From Bacillota bacterium (lineage in GTDB: Bacteria > Bacillota_I > Bacilli_A > RF39 > UBA660): a stretch of 64,000 bases of DNA. Positions 18,488 through 28,103 of this stretch are shown here, one piece after another; the stretch's first letter is position 1; the number at the start of each line of letters is the position of its first letter. A program made the position numbers and the translations under genes. The stretch is taken from assembly GCA_003524085.1 (NCBI GenBank), contig DOEC01000021.1:91621-155620 (forward strand). Reading direction: 5' to 3'. The notes beneath the pieces are model-generated. The model was given only the letters and a program-made list of their open reading frames with translations. It had not been told where the DNA came from and made no database searches.

Positions 18488-19744
18488 ATGAAAATACCTT
18501 TTAAAAGAGGAAATATTTTACTACCTAAAAACACTGATATGACAAAGTGGAGTGTAGTAGCTTGTGATCAATATACAAGTGAGCCTGAATATTGGAATAG
18601 TGTAAGAGAAATTGTGGGAAGTAACCCTTCAACACTTAATCTGACACTACCTGAAATTTATTTAGAAGAAAGTGATGTTGAAGAAAGAATTAAAAAGATT
18701 AATCAAAATATGGAAGAGTTAGTTAATATGGACTTTTTTAATGAATACAGTGACTCTATGATATATTTAGAGAGAACTCAAGAAGATGGTAAAGTAAGAG
18801 AAGGACTTATGGGTATAGTTGACTTAGAAGATTATAGTTATGAAAAGGGTAGTCAAACTTTAATAAGAGCTACAGAAAAGACTGTTATTGAAAGAATTCC
18901 ACCAAGAGTTAAAGTAAGAGAAAATGCTCTATTAGAGTTACCACATATTATGATTTTAATAGATGATGAAAAGAAGAATATTATTGAAAGTTTAAAAAAT
19001 AAAGTTACAGAAAGTGATATAGTATATGATTTTGATTTAATGAAAAATGGTGGACATATTAAGGGATATTTACTTAATAATGAAACTATGGATGAAGTAG
19101 ATGAACGTTTAGAATGCTTAGCAGATAAAGATTACTTTGAAAATAAATATGGAGTAAAAGATAAAGGAATACTACTTTTTGCAATGGGAGATGGGAATCA
19201 CTCACTTGCTACTGCAAAAGCTTGTTATGAAAATTTAAAGAAAGAAATAGGAGAAAAAGCACTAAGTAGTAAAAGTAGATACGCTTTAGTTGAACTAGTT
19301 AATTTACATTCTGATGCATTAGAATTTGAAGCTATCAACAGAGTTATATTTAATACAGATAAAGATAAATTACTAAATAGTTTAAAAGAATACTACACTA
19401 TTAATAAAGAAGGAAATGGACAAGAGTTTAGAGTAGTAACAGATAGTATTGACGAAGCGTGGTATATTGAAAACCCTAAAAGCAATATAGCAGTTGGTAG
19501 TATTCAAATGTTTTTAGACGATTATTTAAAAGATAATGTTGGGAAGATAGATTATATTCATGGAGAAGATGTTACCAAGAGTCTTGCAAGTAAAGATAAT
19601 AATGTAGGATTTATATTTGATGCAATGGCTAAAGAAGACTTATTTAAAACAGTTATATTAGATGGAGCACTTCCTAGAAAGACATTCTCTATGGGACACG
19701 CTAATGACAAGAGATATTATCTTGAAGCTAGAAAAATAAAATAA
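18488..19744 (+). CDS. DUF1015 family protein
   Basis: 418 residues, the usual family length. Family features include the opening FKRGNILLPKNTDMTKWSVVACDQYTSEPEYW and the central FAMGDGNHSLATAKA. DUF1015 proteins are widespread soluble proteins; members are often described as possible SerK-like serine kinases, but no role is established here. Single-gene unit with AGGAGAG before ATG 18488 and a terminator behind. Confidence 0.85.
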   Translation: MKIPFKRGNILLPKNTDMTKWSVVACDQYTSEPEYWNSVREIVGSNPSTLNLTLPEIYLEESDVEERIKKINQNMEELVNMDFFNEYSDSMIYLERTQEDGKVREGLMGIVDLEDYSYEKGSQTLIRATEKTVIERIPPRVKVRENALLELPHIMILIDDEKKNIIESLKNKVTESDIVYDFDLMKNGGHIKGYLLNNETMDEVDERLECLADKDYFENKYGVKDKGILLFAMGDGNHSLATAKACYENLKKEIGEKALSSKSRYALVELVNLHSDALEFEAINRVIFNTDKDKLLNSLKEYYTINKEGNGQEFRVVTDSIDEAWYIENPKSNIAVGSIQMFLDDYLKDNVGKIDYIHGEDVTKSLASKDNNVGFIFDAMAKEDLFKTVILDGALPRKTFSMGHANDKRYYLEARKIK

Positions 19745-19771
19745 AACAAAAATATTTAAGATTAAAACGGT

Positions 19772-19803
19772 ATTCAAAGTAAAATTTGATGCTGTTTTTT
19801 CAT
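19772..19803 (+). terminator. Intrinsic terminator after the DUF1015 gene
   Basis: AACGGTATTCAAA-type arm pairs, with G-T pairs and one bulge, with TTTGATGCTGTT, then six T. Confidence 0.65.
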
Positions 19804-19810
19804 GTGAAAT

Positions 19811-19839
19811 TTGACTTAAAAGCGATTTTGTGGTATATT
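19811..19839 (+). promoter_or_regulatory. SigA-type promoter for the RNase J-like gene
   Basis: TTGACT (19811-19816), 17-bp spacer, TATATT (19834-19839). Confidence 0.75.
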
Positions 19840-19906
19840 TATGTAGTCGTTCAAAACTTTATTTTAATTTATAATAAATTCATAATAAAAAGGAAGGTGT
19901 TATTTT

Positions 19907-21556
19907 ATGAATAAAATAAGAGTGTTTAGTCTTGGTGGACTAAATGAAAACGGAAAAAATTTGTATGTAATAGAAATTAATAATAGAATATTACTTTTTG
20001 ATGCAGGGCTTAAGTATGCTAATGAAAAAATGCTTGGTGTAGATTATGTAATTCCAGATATTACTTATCTAGTTAAAAATAAAAAGAGAATAGCAGGTCT
20101 TTTTATAAGTCATGCTCATTATGAAAATATGGGATGTTTAACAGATATAATCAAGCAAATACCAGACTTGCATGTTTTTGCAACTAATTACACATCTAAA
20201 ATTATAGAAATAGAAGCAAATGAAGCAGGTGTTAATATACCTAACTTACATGTAATCAAGCCATATAGAAGAGTTGATTTTAAAGAATTTAGTGTATTTC
20301 CATTTAGTGTAAGCCATAGTGTACCAGAAAGTGTTGGCTTTAGTATAAATACACCAAATGGCGCAATAGTGTATATGACTGACTTTGTAATAGATAGTAC
20401 TATGAATGGAATGTATGATATGGACTTGGGTAAACTTGCTTATATTGGTAAACAAGGTGTATTAATGCTTATGAATGAAAGTGTGTTCAGTGAGAAAGTT
20501 GGTTTTACTAGTCCTAATCATAAGCTTGATAAATACTTTAAAGATGTTGTTGAAAAAAGTGAAGGAAGAATTATATTTAGTATACTACCACTTCATTTAT
20601 TAACTATCCAAAATATATTTGATGCAATAAAAGGTACAAATAGAAAAGTAGTTGTAATGGGAAAATACTTACAAAATATTATTGACATGGCTATTAGAGA
20701 AAAATACTTATTTGTTGATGATGATGTAATTGGAGACTTAAGAAATTTAAGAGATAAAGATAGTGTTATTTTAGTAAGTAATGACAGAGAAAGTCCATAT
20801 TATAACTTGAGTAGAATAGTAAATGGATATGATAAATATGTAACTTTAGAAAGTAATGACTCAATATGTTTTGCTGACCCATCTTATGAAGCGCAAGAGT
20901 TAACTAGTGTTAGAATTAAAAATGATATCGCTATACACGGAGTTAGAATATTTGATGTACCAAAAAACAAAAGTGTTAGACTTCATGCATCAAGTCAAGA
21001 TTTAATGCTTATGGTAAAAATATTTAATCCAAAATACTATATGCCTATTAAAGGAGAATATCGTTATCAAGTTAACAATGCAAAACTTGCTTTATCAGTG
21101 GGTATACCAAAGGAAAACATTTTACTTAAAGAAAACGGAGATGTTGTTACTATAATTGATGGTGAGTTAAAAGATAAATTTGAACATATTAATGTAGATG
21201 ATGTACTAATTGATGGAAAGAGTTCAAATGACGTAGGTGAATTAGTTTTAAAAGATAGAGAAATGCTTGGTAATAATGGTTTGATCCTTGTTTCTGCAAC
21301 TGTTGATAAGAAAACTAAAACTATTAAAAATGGTCCTGAAGTTATTACAAGAGGATTTATTATTACAAAAGATGAAACTGACGTAATAGATGAGATTAAG
21401 AAAAGAAGTATAGAAGTGTTAAAAGCTAATACACATAATGGAAAGTATGCTGATTATACAAAGATTAGAACTGAAGTTAGAGATACAGTTGGAAGTTATA
21501 TTTATAGATTAACAGAAAGTAAACCTGTTATTTTAACAGTTATACAGGAGGTATAG
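19907..21556 (+). CDS. RNase J-family protein with altered metal-binding site
   Basis: 549 residues: metallo-beta-lactamase fold, beta-CASP insert and C-terminal domain, collinear with RNase J1/J2, which form a 5'-3' exo/endonuclease complex in mRNA decay. The canonical HxHxDH motif reads His69-A-His71-Y-Glu73-Asn74, and the later HxSGH reads His360-A-S-S-Gln364, so at least two metal ligands are changed. This resembles the weakly active J2 partner subunits. AAGGAAGGTG precedes ATG 19907. The desulfurase gene begins 1 bp after its stop. Confidence 0.88.
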   Translation: MNKIRVFSLGGLNENGKNLYVIEINNRILLFDAGLKYANEKMLGVDYVIPDITYLVKNKKRIAGLFISHAHYENMGCLTDIIKQIPDLHVFATNYTSKIIEIEANEAGVNIPNLHVIKPYRRVDFKEFSVFPFSVSHSVPESVGFSINTPNGAIVYMTDFVIDSTMNGMYDMDLGKLAYIGKQGVLMLMNESVFSEKVGFTSPNHKLDKYFKDVVEKSEGRIIFSILPLHLLTIQNIFDAIKGTNRKVVVMGKYLQNIIDMAIREKYLFVDDDVIGDLRNLRDKDSVILVSNDRESPYYNLSRIVNGYDKYVTLESNDSICFADPSYEAQELTSVRIKNDIAIHGVRIFDVPKNKSVRLHASSQDLMLMVKIFNPKYYMPIKGEYRYQVNNAKLALSVGIPKENILLKENGDVVTIIDGELKDKFEHINVDDVLIDGKSSNDVGELVLKDREMLGNNGLILVSATVDKKTKTIKNGPEVITRGFIITKDETDVIDEIKKRSIEVLKANTHNGKYADYTKIRTEVRDTVGSYIYRLTESKPVILTVIQEV

Positions 21557-21557
21557 T

Positions 21558-22682
21558 ATGATATATTTAGACTATAGTGCAACAACTCCAGTAAACGATA
21601 GTGTACTAGATAGTTATATTAAAACAACTACGGAGTATATAGCTAATGCTAACTCAATACATAATTTAGGTGTTAAAAGTAAAGAATTAATGATGAAAGC
21701 TACTAAACAAATTGCTAATATGCTAGGATGTAACTTTAATGAAATAATATACACAAGTGGCGCTAGTGAGAGTAATAGTACTGCAATAAAAGGAATAGCT
21801 TTCAAATATGCTAACCGAGGTAAACACATAATAACAAGTTATTATGAACACAAAAGTGTAGTAGAAAATATGGATTATTTAAGTACTTTAGGATATGAAA
21901 TTAGTTATGTTAACTTAAATAGTGATGGAAGTATTGACTTAAAACATTTAGAAAGTTTAATAAGAGAAGATACTATATTAGTAAGTATATGTGCAGTAAA
22001 TAGTGAAGTTGGGTTTAAGGCTCCACTAAAAACTATAAGACAAATTATTAATAAAAAGAATAGTAAGGTAGTATTTCATAGTGATATGACTCAAGCTCTT
22101 GGTAAAATTCATGTTAACTTAAGTGATGTTGATTTGGCTAGTATGTCTAGTCATAAAATATATGCTCCAAAGGGAATTGGTTTACTTTATAAAAAGAATG
22201 GAATAGAAATAATTCCATTAATATATGGTTTAACTGATAATTGTCCTTATAGGGGTGGAACACCAGCACTTCCTTTAATCGTAAGTTTTAGTAAAGCAGT
22301 AAGGCTTGCTATTGAAAGTTTAGATGAGAACATAAAGAAATGTGAAGAGTTAAACACTATGTTAAAAGAAGGACTTAGTGACTTACCAGTTAACATAAAC
22401 TCTAATAATATATGTGTGCCTCAAATATTTAATTTAAGTCTTAAAAAGATAAAGAGTGAAACTTTTGTAAGAGCTATAGAAAAAGATGAAATATATATAA
22501 GTACTACTACAGCTTGTTCAAGTAACGAACCATCTAGTATACTAAAACATATAACTAGTGATAAAGAAGTAAATTCTACTAGTATAAGAATAAGTATAAG
22601 CCATTTGACTACAAAAGAAGAAATAAATAAATTTATAGTAAGTTTTCATAAAACATATAAAGAGTTACTATTAAAGGAGTAA
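21558..22682 (+). CDS. Cysteine desulfurase (IscS/NifS family)
   Basis: 374 residues. PLP-dependent fold with SSHKIYAPKGIG containing the PLP lysine, and the sulfur-carrying Cys in TTTACSSNEPS near residue 317. It removes sulfur from cysteine as a persulfide. Directly upstream of thiI with 4 bp between, the arrangement known from Bacillus nifZ-thiI, so it most likely supplies sulfur for 4-thiouridine in tRNA. GGAGG precedes ATG 21558. Confidence 0.93.
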   Translation: MIYLDYSATTPVNDSVLDSYIKTTTEYIANANSIHNLGVKSKELMMKATKQIANMLGCNFNEIIYTSGASESNSTAIKGIAFKYANRGKHIITSYYEHKSVVENMDYLSTLGYEISYVNLNSDGSIDLKHLESLIREDTILVSICAVNSEVGFKAPLKTIRQIINKKNSKVVFHSDMTQALGKIHVNLSDVDLASMSSHKIYAPKGIGLLYKKNGIEIIPLIYGLTDNCPYRGGTPALPLIVSFSKAVRLAIESLDENIKKCEELNTMLKEGLSDLPVNINSNNICVPQIFNLSLKKIKSETFVRAIEKDEIYISTTTACSSNEPSSILKHITSDKEVNSTSIRISISHLTTKEEINKFIVSFHKTYKELLLKE

Positions 22683-22686
22683 ATGT

Positions 22687-23856
22687 ATGAAAGAAGTAAT
22701 AATGATTAAATATGCAGAGTTAACTACTAAAAAAGATAATAGGAATTTCTTTATAAATACTTTAGAAAAGAATGTGTTATCTTGTTTAGATGGGTTAAAT
22801 CCAACTATTAAGAAAGACTACTATAGAATGTTTATATATGTTAGTGATATAGAAAGTAGTATTAGCAAGCTTAGCAAAGTTTTTGGTATTCATGAAATAG
22901 TAAGGTGTGTGTTTACAGAAGACGCTAGTTTAGAAAATATTGAGAATATTAGTAAGACTTTGATTAAAGAAGGAAGTGCATTTAAAGTTATTACTAATAG
23001 AAGTGATAAAACGTATCCAATTAATAGTATGGAGTTATCTAGAATGGTTGGTGCTTATTTACTTAAAAATGTTCCTAACTTAAAAGTAGATGTGCATAAG
23101 CCTAGTGTTATAGTTAATATTGAAATAAGAAGAGAAGGAGTATATTTGTATTCTAGTGGAATACCTGGAATGGGAGGATATCCTACAGGTACTCTTGGAA
23201 AAGCACTTCTTATGTTAAGTGGTGGGATTGACTCAGTTGTTGCTGGTTTCTTAACTATGAAAAGAGGAGTTAAGTTAGATTTTCTTTATTTTGAAAGTTT
23301 ACCTCATACAAGTTTAGAAGCAAGAGATAAAGTAATTAGTCTTGCTAAAATACTTAAGAGTTATGGAAATACTGGAAAACTACTAGTTGTACCTTTTACT
23401 AAAATTCAAGAAACTATTTATAAAGAAATGAAAGGCGACTACATGATTACGATGATGAGAAGGCAAATGTATAAAATTGCTACAAAAGTTGCAAAAATGA
23501 GAAATGCTAATGCGATAGTAAATGGGGAGAGTATTGGTCAAGTAGCAAGTCAAACATTAACTAGTATGAAAGCAGTAAATGATGTAACAAATTATCCTAT
23601 AATTAGACCACTTGCAAGTTTTGATAAGTTAGAAATAATGGATATAGCAAGGAAAATTGGTAGTTATGATATAAGTATACTTCCTTATATTGACTGCTGT
23701 ACTGTGTTTGTGCCTCCTCATCCAGTAATTAACCCAAGACTAGATGTGGCAAGAAGCGAAGAAGAAAAGATGGACGAAAGCTTGCTAGATGAAGCTATAA
23801 AAAATATAATTAAAATTGATTTAAACGAAGAAAGCCTAGATAATGATTTACTTTAG
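22687..23856 (+). CDS. thiI: tRNA 4-thiouridine synthase ThiI
   Basis: 389 residues. N-terminal ferredoxin-like and THUMP domains (about 1-165), then the PP-loop ATPase motif MLSGGIDSVVAG near 178. ThiI adenylates U8 of tRNA and inserts sulfur. The rhodanese domain of the E. coli enzyme is absent, as usual in Firmicutes, so the adjacent desulfurase must deliver sulfur directly. ATG 22687 follows AAAGGAG. Confidence 0.95.
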   Translation: MKEVIMIKYAELTTKKDNRNFFINTLEKNVLSCLDGLNPTIKKDYYRMFIYVSDIESSISKLSKVFGIHEIVRCVFTEDASLENIENISKTLIKEGSAFKVITNRSDKTYPINSMELSRMVGAYLLKNVPNLKVDVHKPSVIVNIEIRREGVYLYSSGIPGMGGYPTGTLGKALLMLSGGIDSVVAGFLTMKRGVKLDFLYFESLPHTSLEARDKVISLAKILKSYGNTGKLLVVPFTKIQETIYKEMKGDYMITMMRRQMYKIATKVAKMRNANAIVNGESIGQVASQTLTSMKAVNDVTNYPIIRPLASFDKLEIMDIARKIGSYDISILPYIDCCTVFVPPHPVINPRLDVARSEEEKMDESLLDEAIKNIIKIDLNEESLDNDLL

Positions 23857-23868
23857 GTTTCTTTTTTT
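23830..23868 (+). terminator. Intrinsic terminator of thiI
   Basis: GAAAGCCTA (23830-23838) pairs with TAGGTTTC (23854-23861), one bulge, then seven T. It overlaps the end of thiI. Confidence 0.75.
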
Positions 23869-23908
23869 GAAAAAAAATGATAAAATTAATACGAAGGAAA
23901 GTGATTAT

Positions 23909-24559
23909 ATGAAAGATAAATTCAATTTGACTTTAGAAGAAAATGTATTTTTAGCAAAAAAACAACTTGTTTCAAGTATTTATATGGGAGCAAAAATAGA
24001 AGGTTTAAATGTTACATTTCCTGAAACTCAAACTATTTTAGATGGAGTAAATGTGCCAAATGTTAAATTAGATGAAATAAACACAATACTAAATTTAAGA
24101 GATGCTTGGAAGTATGTACTTGATAATATAAAAGAAGAAGTTACTTTAGACTTTATATTAAAAGTAAACTCGTATGTAAGTAGAAATGAGTCATTATCTT
24201 GGGGAGAATTAAGAACAGGTAATGTAGGTATTTCAGGCACTGATTACATTCCTAAAATTCCAGAAGAGAACGTAGTTAAAGAAGATATTAAAAATATATT
24301 AGAAATTCCAGATATAACATTAAGAAGTATTAAATATATGCTTTATGGAATGAGAAATCAATTATTTTGGGATGGTAATAAAAGAACAAGTATGATTATT
24401 GCTAATAAAATAATGATTATGAATGGTAAGGGTATAATTTTAGTTAAGGATGATGATTTATTAGAATTTAACAAACTTTTAACAGAATATTATACTACTG
24501 GAGTAGATATTAAGATAATAGAATTTTTATACAACAAGTGTGTTTATGGTTTAGAATAG
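23909..24559 (+). CDS. Fic/Doc-like protein lacking the catalytic histidine
   Basis: 216 residues from ATG 23909, chosen because AAGGAAAG lies upstream; the frame extends further up but into the thiI terminator. The Fic core reads QLFWDGNKRTS: the GNKR anion-binding half is intact but the His is replaced by Gln151. The N-terminal helix has AKIEG, close to the inhibitory (S/T)xxxE(G/N) motif but without the leading Ser/Thr. An AMP-transfer reaction by the usual mechanism looks unlikely; a binding or regulatory role is possible. No partner gene is adjacent. Confidence 0.75.
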   Translation: MKDKFNLTLEENVFLAKKQLVSSIYMGAKIEGLNVTFPETQTILDGVNVPNVKLDEINTILNLRDAWKYVLDNIKEEVTLDFILKVNSYVSRNESLSWGELRTGNVGISGTDYIPKIPEENVVKEDIKNILEIPDITLRSIKYMLYGMRNQLFWDGNKRTSMIIANKIMIMNGKGIILVKDDDLLEFNKLLTEYYTTGVDIKIIEFLYNKCVYGLE

Positions 24560-24585
24560 GCTTTGTAGTAAAGTCTATTTTTTTC
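24555..24585 (+). terminator. Intrinsic terminator after the Fic/Doc-like gene
   Basis: AATAGGCTTT (24555-24564) pairs with AAAGTCTATT (24570-24579), then T-rich. Confidence 0.8.
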
Positions 24586-24829
24586 TTGTTTTGAGTGTAA
24601 ATGTATGATATTATTATATTGGATATACAATATGTAAACCAAATTTATAAGTTTATTGCTTTAAATAGTTAAAAATTTGTATAAAATGTAATGTGTAAAA
24701 TTTAAGTGTTGAATTTTGTTAAAAAAAGATACATGAGTAAGGTTTTAGGGTATAACTATAAAATGCATATTTTAAAATGTGATATACTTCTTTTAGAGAA
24801 AATAGATGGTTATTTGAAGGAGGAATTTT

Positions 24830-25234
24830 ATGTTAAAAAAAATAATAATATTTTCGTTTTTTGCTTTGATTTTAGGTTGTGTAGGACTTAAGGCTTCAAA
24901 TGCTGAAACTATATCACTTTGTGTAGATAAAATTGAATATGGCAATTTTAATAGAAAAATAGGATACTATAATAAAAATACTGGAACCGCACAAAAAATT
25001 AAATTAAATAGTGCGTTCACTTCATTAACAAACCCTTGTAATAGTTGTGTTATTGGATTTAAATTATTTATGAAAGATGGAACATCATTCACAGGAGTAT
25101 CACTAACAGCTGGAAATTCAACTTATTTTAATTCAGATAGTGCTAAAACTGGCGACTACAAAATGGGATTTATGAGAGCAGATTTTAGTGCTCTTAAAAC
25201 TAATGCAGATATAGACTGGACAATAAATTGGTAA
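24830..25234 (+). CDS. Small secreted protein ahead of an ABC exporter operon
   Basis: 134 residues. The N-terminus is a signal peptide (MLKK, hydrophobic to about 20) with a likely signal peptidase I site after ASNA at 26; LILGC could be a poor lipobox. The mature part is about 108 residues, Ser/Thr/Asn-rich, with Cys in CNSC and a C-terminal DYKMGFMRADFSALK...DWTINW. It resembles in size and setting the DUF2712-type secreted proteins of the Bacillus yybN operon, but the match is weak. GAAGGAGG precedes ATG 24830. Four membrane/ABC genes follow. Confidence 0.65.
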   Translation: MLKKIIIFSFFALILGCVGLKASNAETISLCVDKIEYGNFNRKIGYYNKNTGTAQKIKLNSAFTSLTNPCNSCVIGFKLFMKDGTSFTGVSLTAGNSTYFNSDSAKTGDYKMGFMRADFSALKTNADIDWTINW

Positions 25235-25277
25235 ATTGAATTAGAACCATTTATTTTCTCAAAATAATGGAGGATTT

Positions 25278-26195
25278 ATGTTAAAATTAAAGAAATTTTT
25301 AAATGAAAATAAAGTTGCTATTATAATATTTTCTATACTTTTATTTATAGTGATGTATTCATGTTTTAAATATATTAGAAACGATATTAAAGTAAAAGAA
25401 GGTAGAGAAGAGAGAACTACATATTGTAAAAGTGACGAAGTAAAAGAAAGTGAAAAATTATCTTGTGAACAATATATTGAAGCAATTACAAATGAAGAAA
25501 TAAAGACTGAATTTTATAGTATGTTTGGCGATATTTTGGTGTTTGATATTCATTATCTTAATTTTATTGCATTTCTTGTAGTTATAATTCCTTCTTTATA
25601 TTGTGTGTCAAATTATTTGTATAACAGAGTAATAACAAACTGTTTAACTAGACAAAGTTATAAAAGTTTTATAAAAGATTTTATAAGAAAAGCGTATAAG
25701 TATTATTTTATCTTACCTATAATAATAGGATTGTTAATACTAATTTGTTTATTTTATTCAGAAATGGACCCCTCTTATTCGCTTAGTAATAATTACAGTA
25801 TATGGCGAAGTAATTTGATTTTTAAACCAGTTTTGTTTGTATTTTTATATTTAATAAATATAACCATATATTCGTTATCATACATCAATATATCGTTAAT
25901 AGTGCTTAGAAAACAACAAAATATTATAAAAGCTATTATACTTTCTGTACTAGTATTTGTAGGAATAGAAGTGTTTTTAGAAATTGTTGTAAATGGTTTA
26001 ATATTTGGTTTAGTATTTAAAAGTGAAGTTGGTAATATCTTTAATATTATGAACTTGCTTATATTTAATATAAATTATGGAGTTAGCAAATTATTAATTT
26101 TTACTATTAGTTTTTTCTTGTTAACGTTTATACTTGTGTTAATACTATATAAGAATAAAGAAAAATTAATAATAGATTGTGAAAAAAATAATTAA
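25278..26195 (+). CDS. Membrane protein of the ABC exporter operon
   Basis: 305 residues with about seven membrane helices: one N-terminal helix (about 13-33), an extracellular loop with two Cys, then six helices to residue 297. No motif is recognised. It lies 43 bp after the secreted-protein gene and 12 bp before the ATPase, with GGAGG upstream. Probably a permease or a maturation/immunity component. Confidence 0.65.
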   Translation: MLKLKKFLNENKVAIIIFSILLFIVMYSCFKYIRNDIKVKEGREERTTYCKSDEVKESEKLSCEQYIEAITNEEIKTEFYSMFGDILVFDIHYLNFIAFLVVIIPSLYCVSNYLYNRVITNCLTRQSYKSFIKDFIRKAYKYYFILPIIIGLLILICLFYSEMDPSYSLSNNYSIWRSNLIFKPVLFVFLYLINITIYSLSYINISLIVLRKQQNIIKAIILSVLVFVGIEVFLEIVVNGLIFGLVFKSEVGNIFNIMNLLIFNINYGVSKLLIFTISFFLLTFILVLILYKNKEKLIIDCEKNN

Positions 26196-26207
26196 GGAGA
26201 GAGAATT

Positions 26208-26846
26208 ATGAAAATTGAAGTAAAAAATGTATGTAAAAAATTTAAAAATGAAGAGGTATTAAAAAATGTTAATGTAACTTTTGAAAGTGGTAAAATATAT
26301 GGCTTTAGGGGTAAAAATGGAAGTGGTAAAAGTGTGCTTTTAAAAATTATGTGTGGCTTATATGCTCCAACAAGTGGGGAAGTATTATATGATGGTGTTA
26401 ACTATAACATGGAGAATAAATTTGTACCAAGTGTAAGAGCTTTGATAGAAAAGCCTAATTTCTTTCCTAATTTGTCAGGTTATGAAAATTTAAAATTGTT
26501 AAGTGAAATTCAAAATAAAATAACTGATAAAGAAATAAATGAGACCTTAGAGAGTGTTAATTTAATAAATGAAAAAGATAAAAAGTATTCTAATTATTCA
26601 CTTGGTATGAAACAAAAATTAGGAGTTGCACAGGCACTTATGGAAGATCCTGAAGTTATAATATTAGATGAACCTTTTAACGGAATAGAAAATGCAAGTG
26701 TAGAAAAGATCATAGATGTTTTAAAGAAGAAAAAGAGTGAAGGTAAAATAATAATTGTTGCATCACATTATATGGAAGAATTATCAAATTTGTGTGATAA
26801 AATTTATTCATTTGATATGGGAGAAGTAAGTAATTATGAAGACTAA
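26208..26846 (+). CDS. ABC transporter ATP-binding protein
   Basis: 212 residues, a single nucleotide-binding domain. Walker A GKNGSGKSV near 35-43, signature YSLGMKQKLGVAQ, Walker B VIILDEPFNGIE, H-loop ASH. Together with the flanking membrane genes it makes an ABC-2-like exporter; substrate probably the secreted protein at 24830 or protection against it. The next gene overlaps its end by 11 bp. Confidence 0.93.
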   Translation: MKIEVKNVCKKFKNEEVLKNVNVTFESGKIYGFRGKNGSGKSVLLKIMCGLYAPTSGEVLYDGVNYNMENKFVPSVRALIEKPNFFPNLSGYENLKLLSEIQNKITDKEINETLESVNLINEKDKKYSNYSLGMKQKLGVAQALMEDPEVIILDEPFNGIENASVEKIIDVLKKKKSEGKIIIVASHYMEELSNLCDKIYSFDMGEVSNYED

Positions 26847-27558
26847 TTATAAATTTTGTTTAATTACTTTTGTAGCAATTTTAATACCTATATTACTAAG
26901 TATATTTTCTTTAAGTAACATGAATAATCTTTATGATAGTTTATTAATTATTTTAAATAATATATGGTATATATTAGTACTTTTTCTTTTAACAAATTGT
27001 TATGTGTATTCTTTATATAAGGATTATTTTGTAAATAAAAATATTTTGCAAAGATATTCTAGTAAAAAAGAATTGTTTCATGTTATATTATCTAAAACTA
27101 TTAAATATGTTATATCTACTTTGATATTAACTGTTATTTTATCAAGTTTAATACTAATATTAATTTTTAAAATTGATATAAGCGTTTTTAGATATAGTAA
27201 TTATCCTATTAATATAGTAACTTATTTATTATTGTTTGTTTTAAAAGATATAATTATGTTTGGACTAACTTCATTAATATTCATTATGTTGCTTGATAAG
27301 TTCGGTGGTAAAACCTGGATTTGCTTATTGTTTGTTTTTATATTACTAGTGTTCTTATATAATAACATTTATGAAATCAATCTAATAACATCTATAAAAG
27401 AAATTCCTTTATTAATATTGCCTTACTATGGAACATTATATTTTAAAAGTTTTAATTTAGAAATATTTTCATATCTTGTACAATTTTTAATTTTGTTTGC
27501 TATATATACTATCATATATAAAAAATTTATTACTAGTAAAAGTGAGGTCATGTTATGA
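26836..27558 (+). CDS. ABC-2-like membrane protein
   Basis: 240 residues, six predicted membrane helices, no soluble domain. Overlaps the ATPase gene by 11 bp and the next gene by 4 bp (ATGA), so translation is coupled. Likely a transmembrane subunit of the exporter. Confidence 0.7.
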   Translation: MKTNYKFCLITFVAILIPILLSIFSLSNMNNLYDSLLIILNNIWYILVLFLLTNCYVYSLYKDYFVNKNILQRYSSKKELFHVILSKTIKYVISTLILTVILSSLILILIFKIDISVFRYSNYPINIVTYLLLFVLKDIIMFGLTSLIFIMLLDKFGGKTWICLLFVFILLVFLYNNIYEINLITSIKEIPLLILPYYGTLYFKSFNLEIFSYLVQFLILFAIYTIIYKKFITSKSEVML

Positions 27559-28061
27559 AATATCAATTAAATATAATGAAAAACTTATTTCTAAGTAAGT
27601 ACTATAAGTTGATACTTTTCTATTTAGTATTTTACTTACTGATGTATGTAATTTTGAAAGTTCAGTATCCAGTATTTAATGTTAGTAATTTTATAACTAT
27701 GATAGGCTTTATAGACATTTATAATACTTCTTTTCTTGAAATAATATATTTTGTATTAGAAGTAACTATGATTATTTATTCACTTTATCTATATTTTTCT
27801 TATGAAGAAGAAAACTCATTGGAATACATTAGTTTAAGAAAAAGTATTAAAACTAATTTTATAGAAAAGTATATATTATCTTTTTTAGTATTACTAATTA
27901 TTAGAGTAATTACATATAGTATAACGAGCTTACTTTTTAGTGGTTTTGGTAATTTGATTATGTTTAAAACGTTAGTGTTTTTTGATTTTGAATTAACAAT
28001 AATTGTAGGAACTTCTTATATATTGACTTTCTTTTATAAAAGAGGGCTACTTTACAAATAA
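27555..28061 (+). CDS. Small membrane protein, last gene of the ABC operon
   Basis: 168 residues, about five membrane helices. Overlaps the previous stop by 4 bp. No family recognised; could be a second permease half or an immunity protein. Confidence 0.6.
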   Translation: MKYQLNIMKNLFLSKYYKLILFYLVFYLLMYVILKVQYPVFNVSNFITMIGFIDIYNTSFLEIIYFVLEVTMIIYSLYLYFSYEEENSLEYISLRKSIKTNFIEKYILSFLVLLIIRVITYSITSLLFSGFGNLIMFKTLVFFDFELTIIVGTSYILTFFYKRGLLYK

Positions 28062-28079
28062 ACTAATCTGTTATATAAT
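28051..28079 (+). promoter_or_regulatory. SigA-type promoter for the HD-domain gene
   Basis: TTTACA (28051-28056), 17-bp spacer, TATAAT (28074-28079). The -35 box lies inside the end of the preceding gene. Confidence 0.75.
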
Positions 28080-28103
28080 TATTTCGTTGGAAGAAAGATT
28101 AAT

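Noticed and set aside
24706..24891. Open frame of 61 codons upstream of the secreted-protein gene
   Set aside because: Weak TTG start, no ribosome site, and it runs across the well-supported start at 24830.
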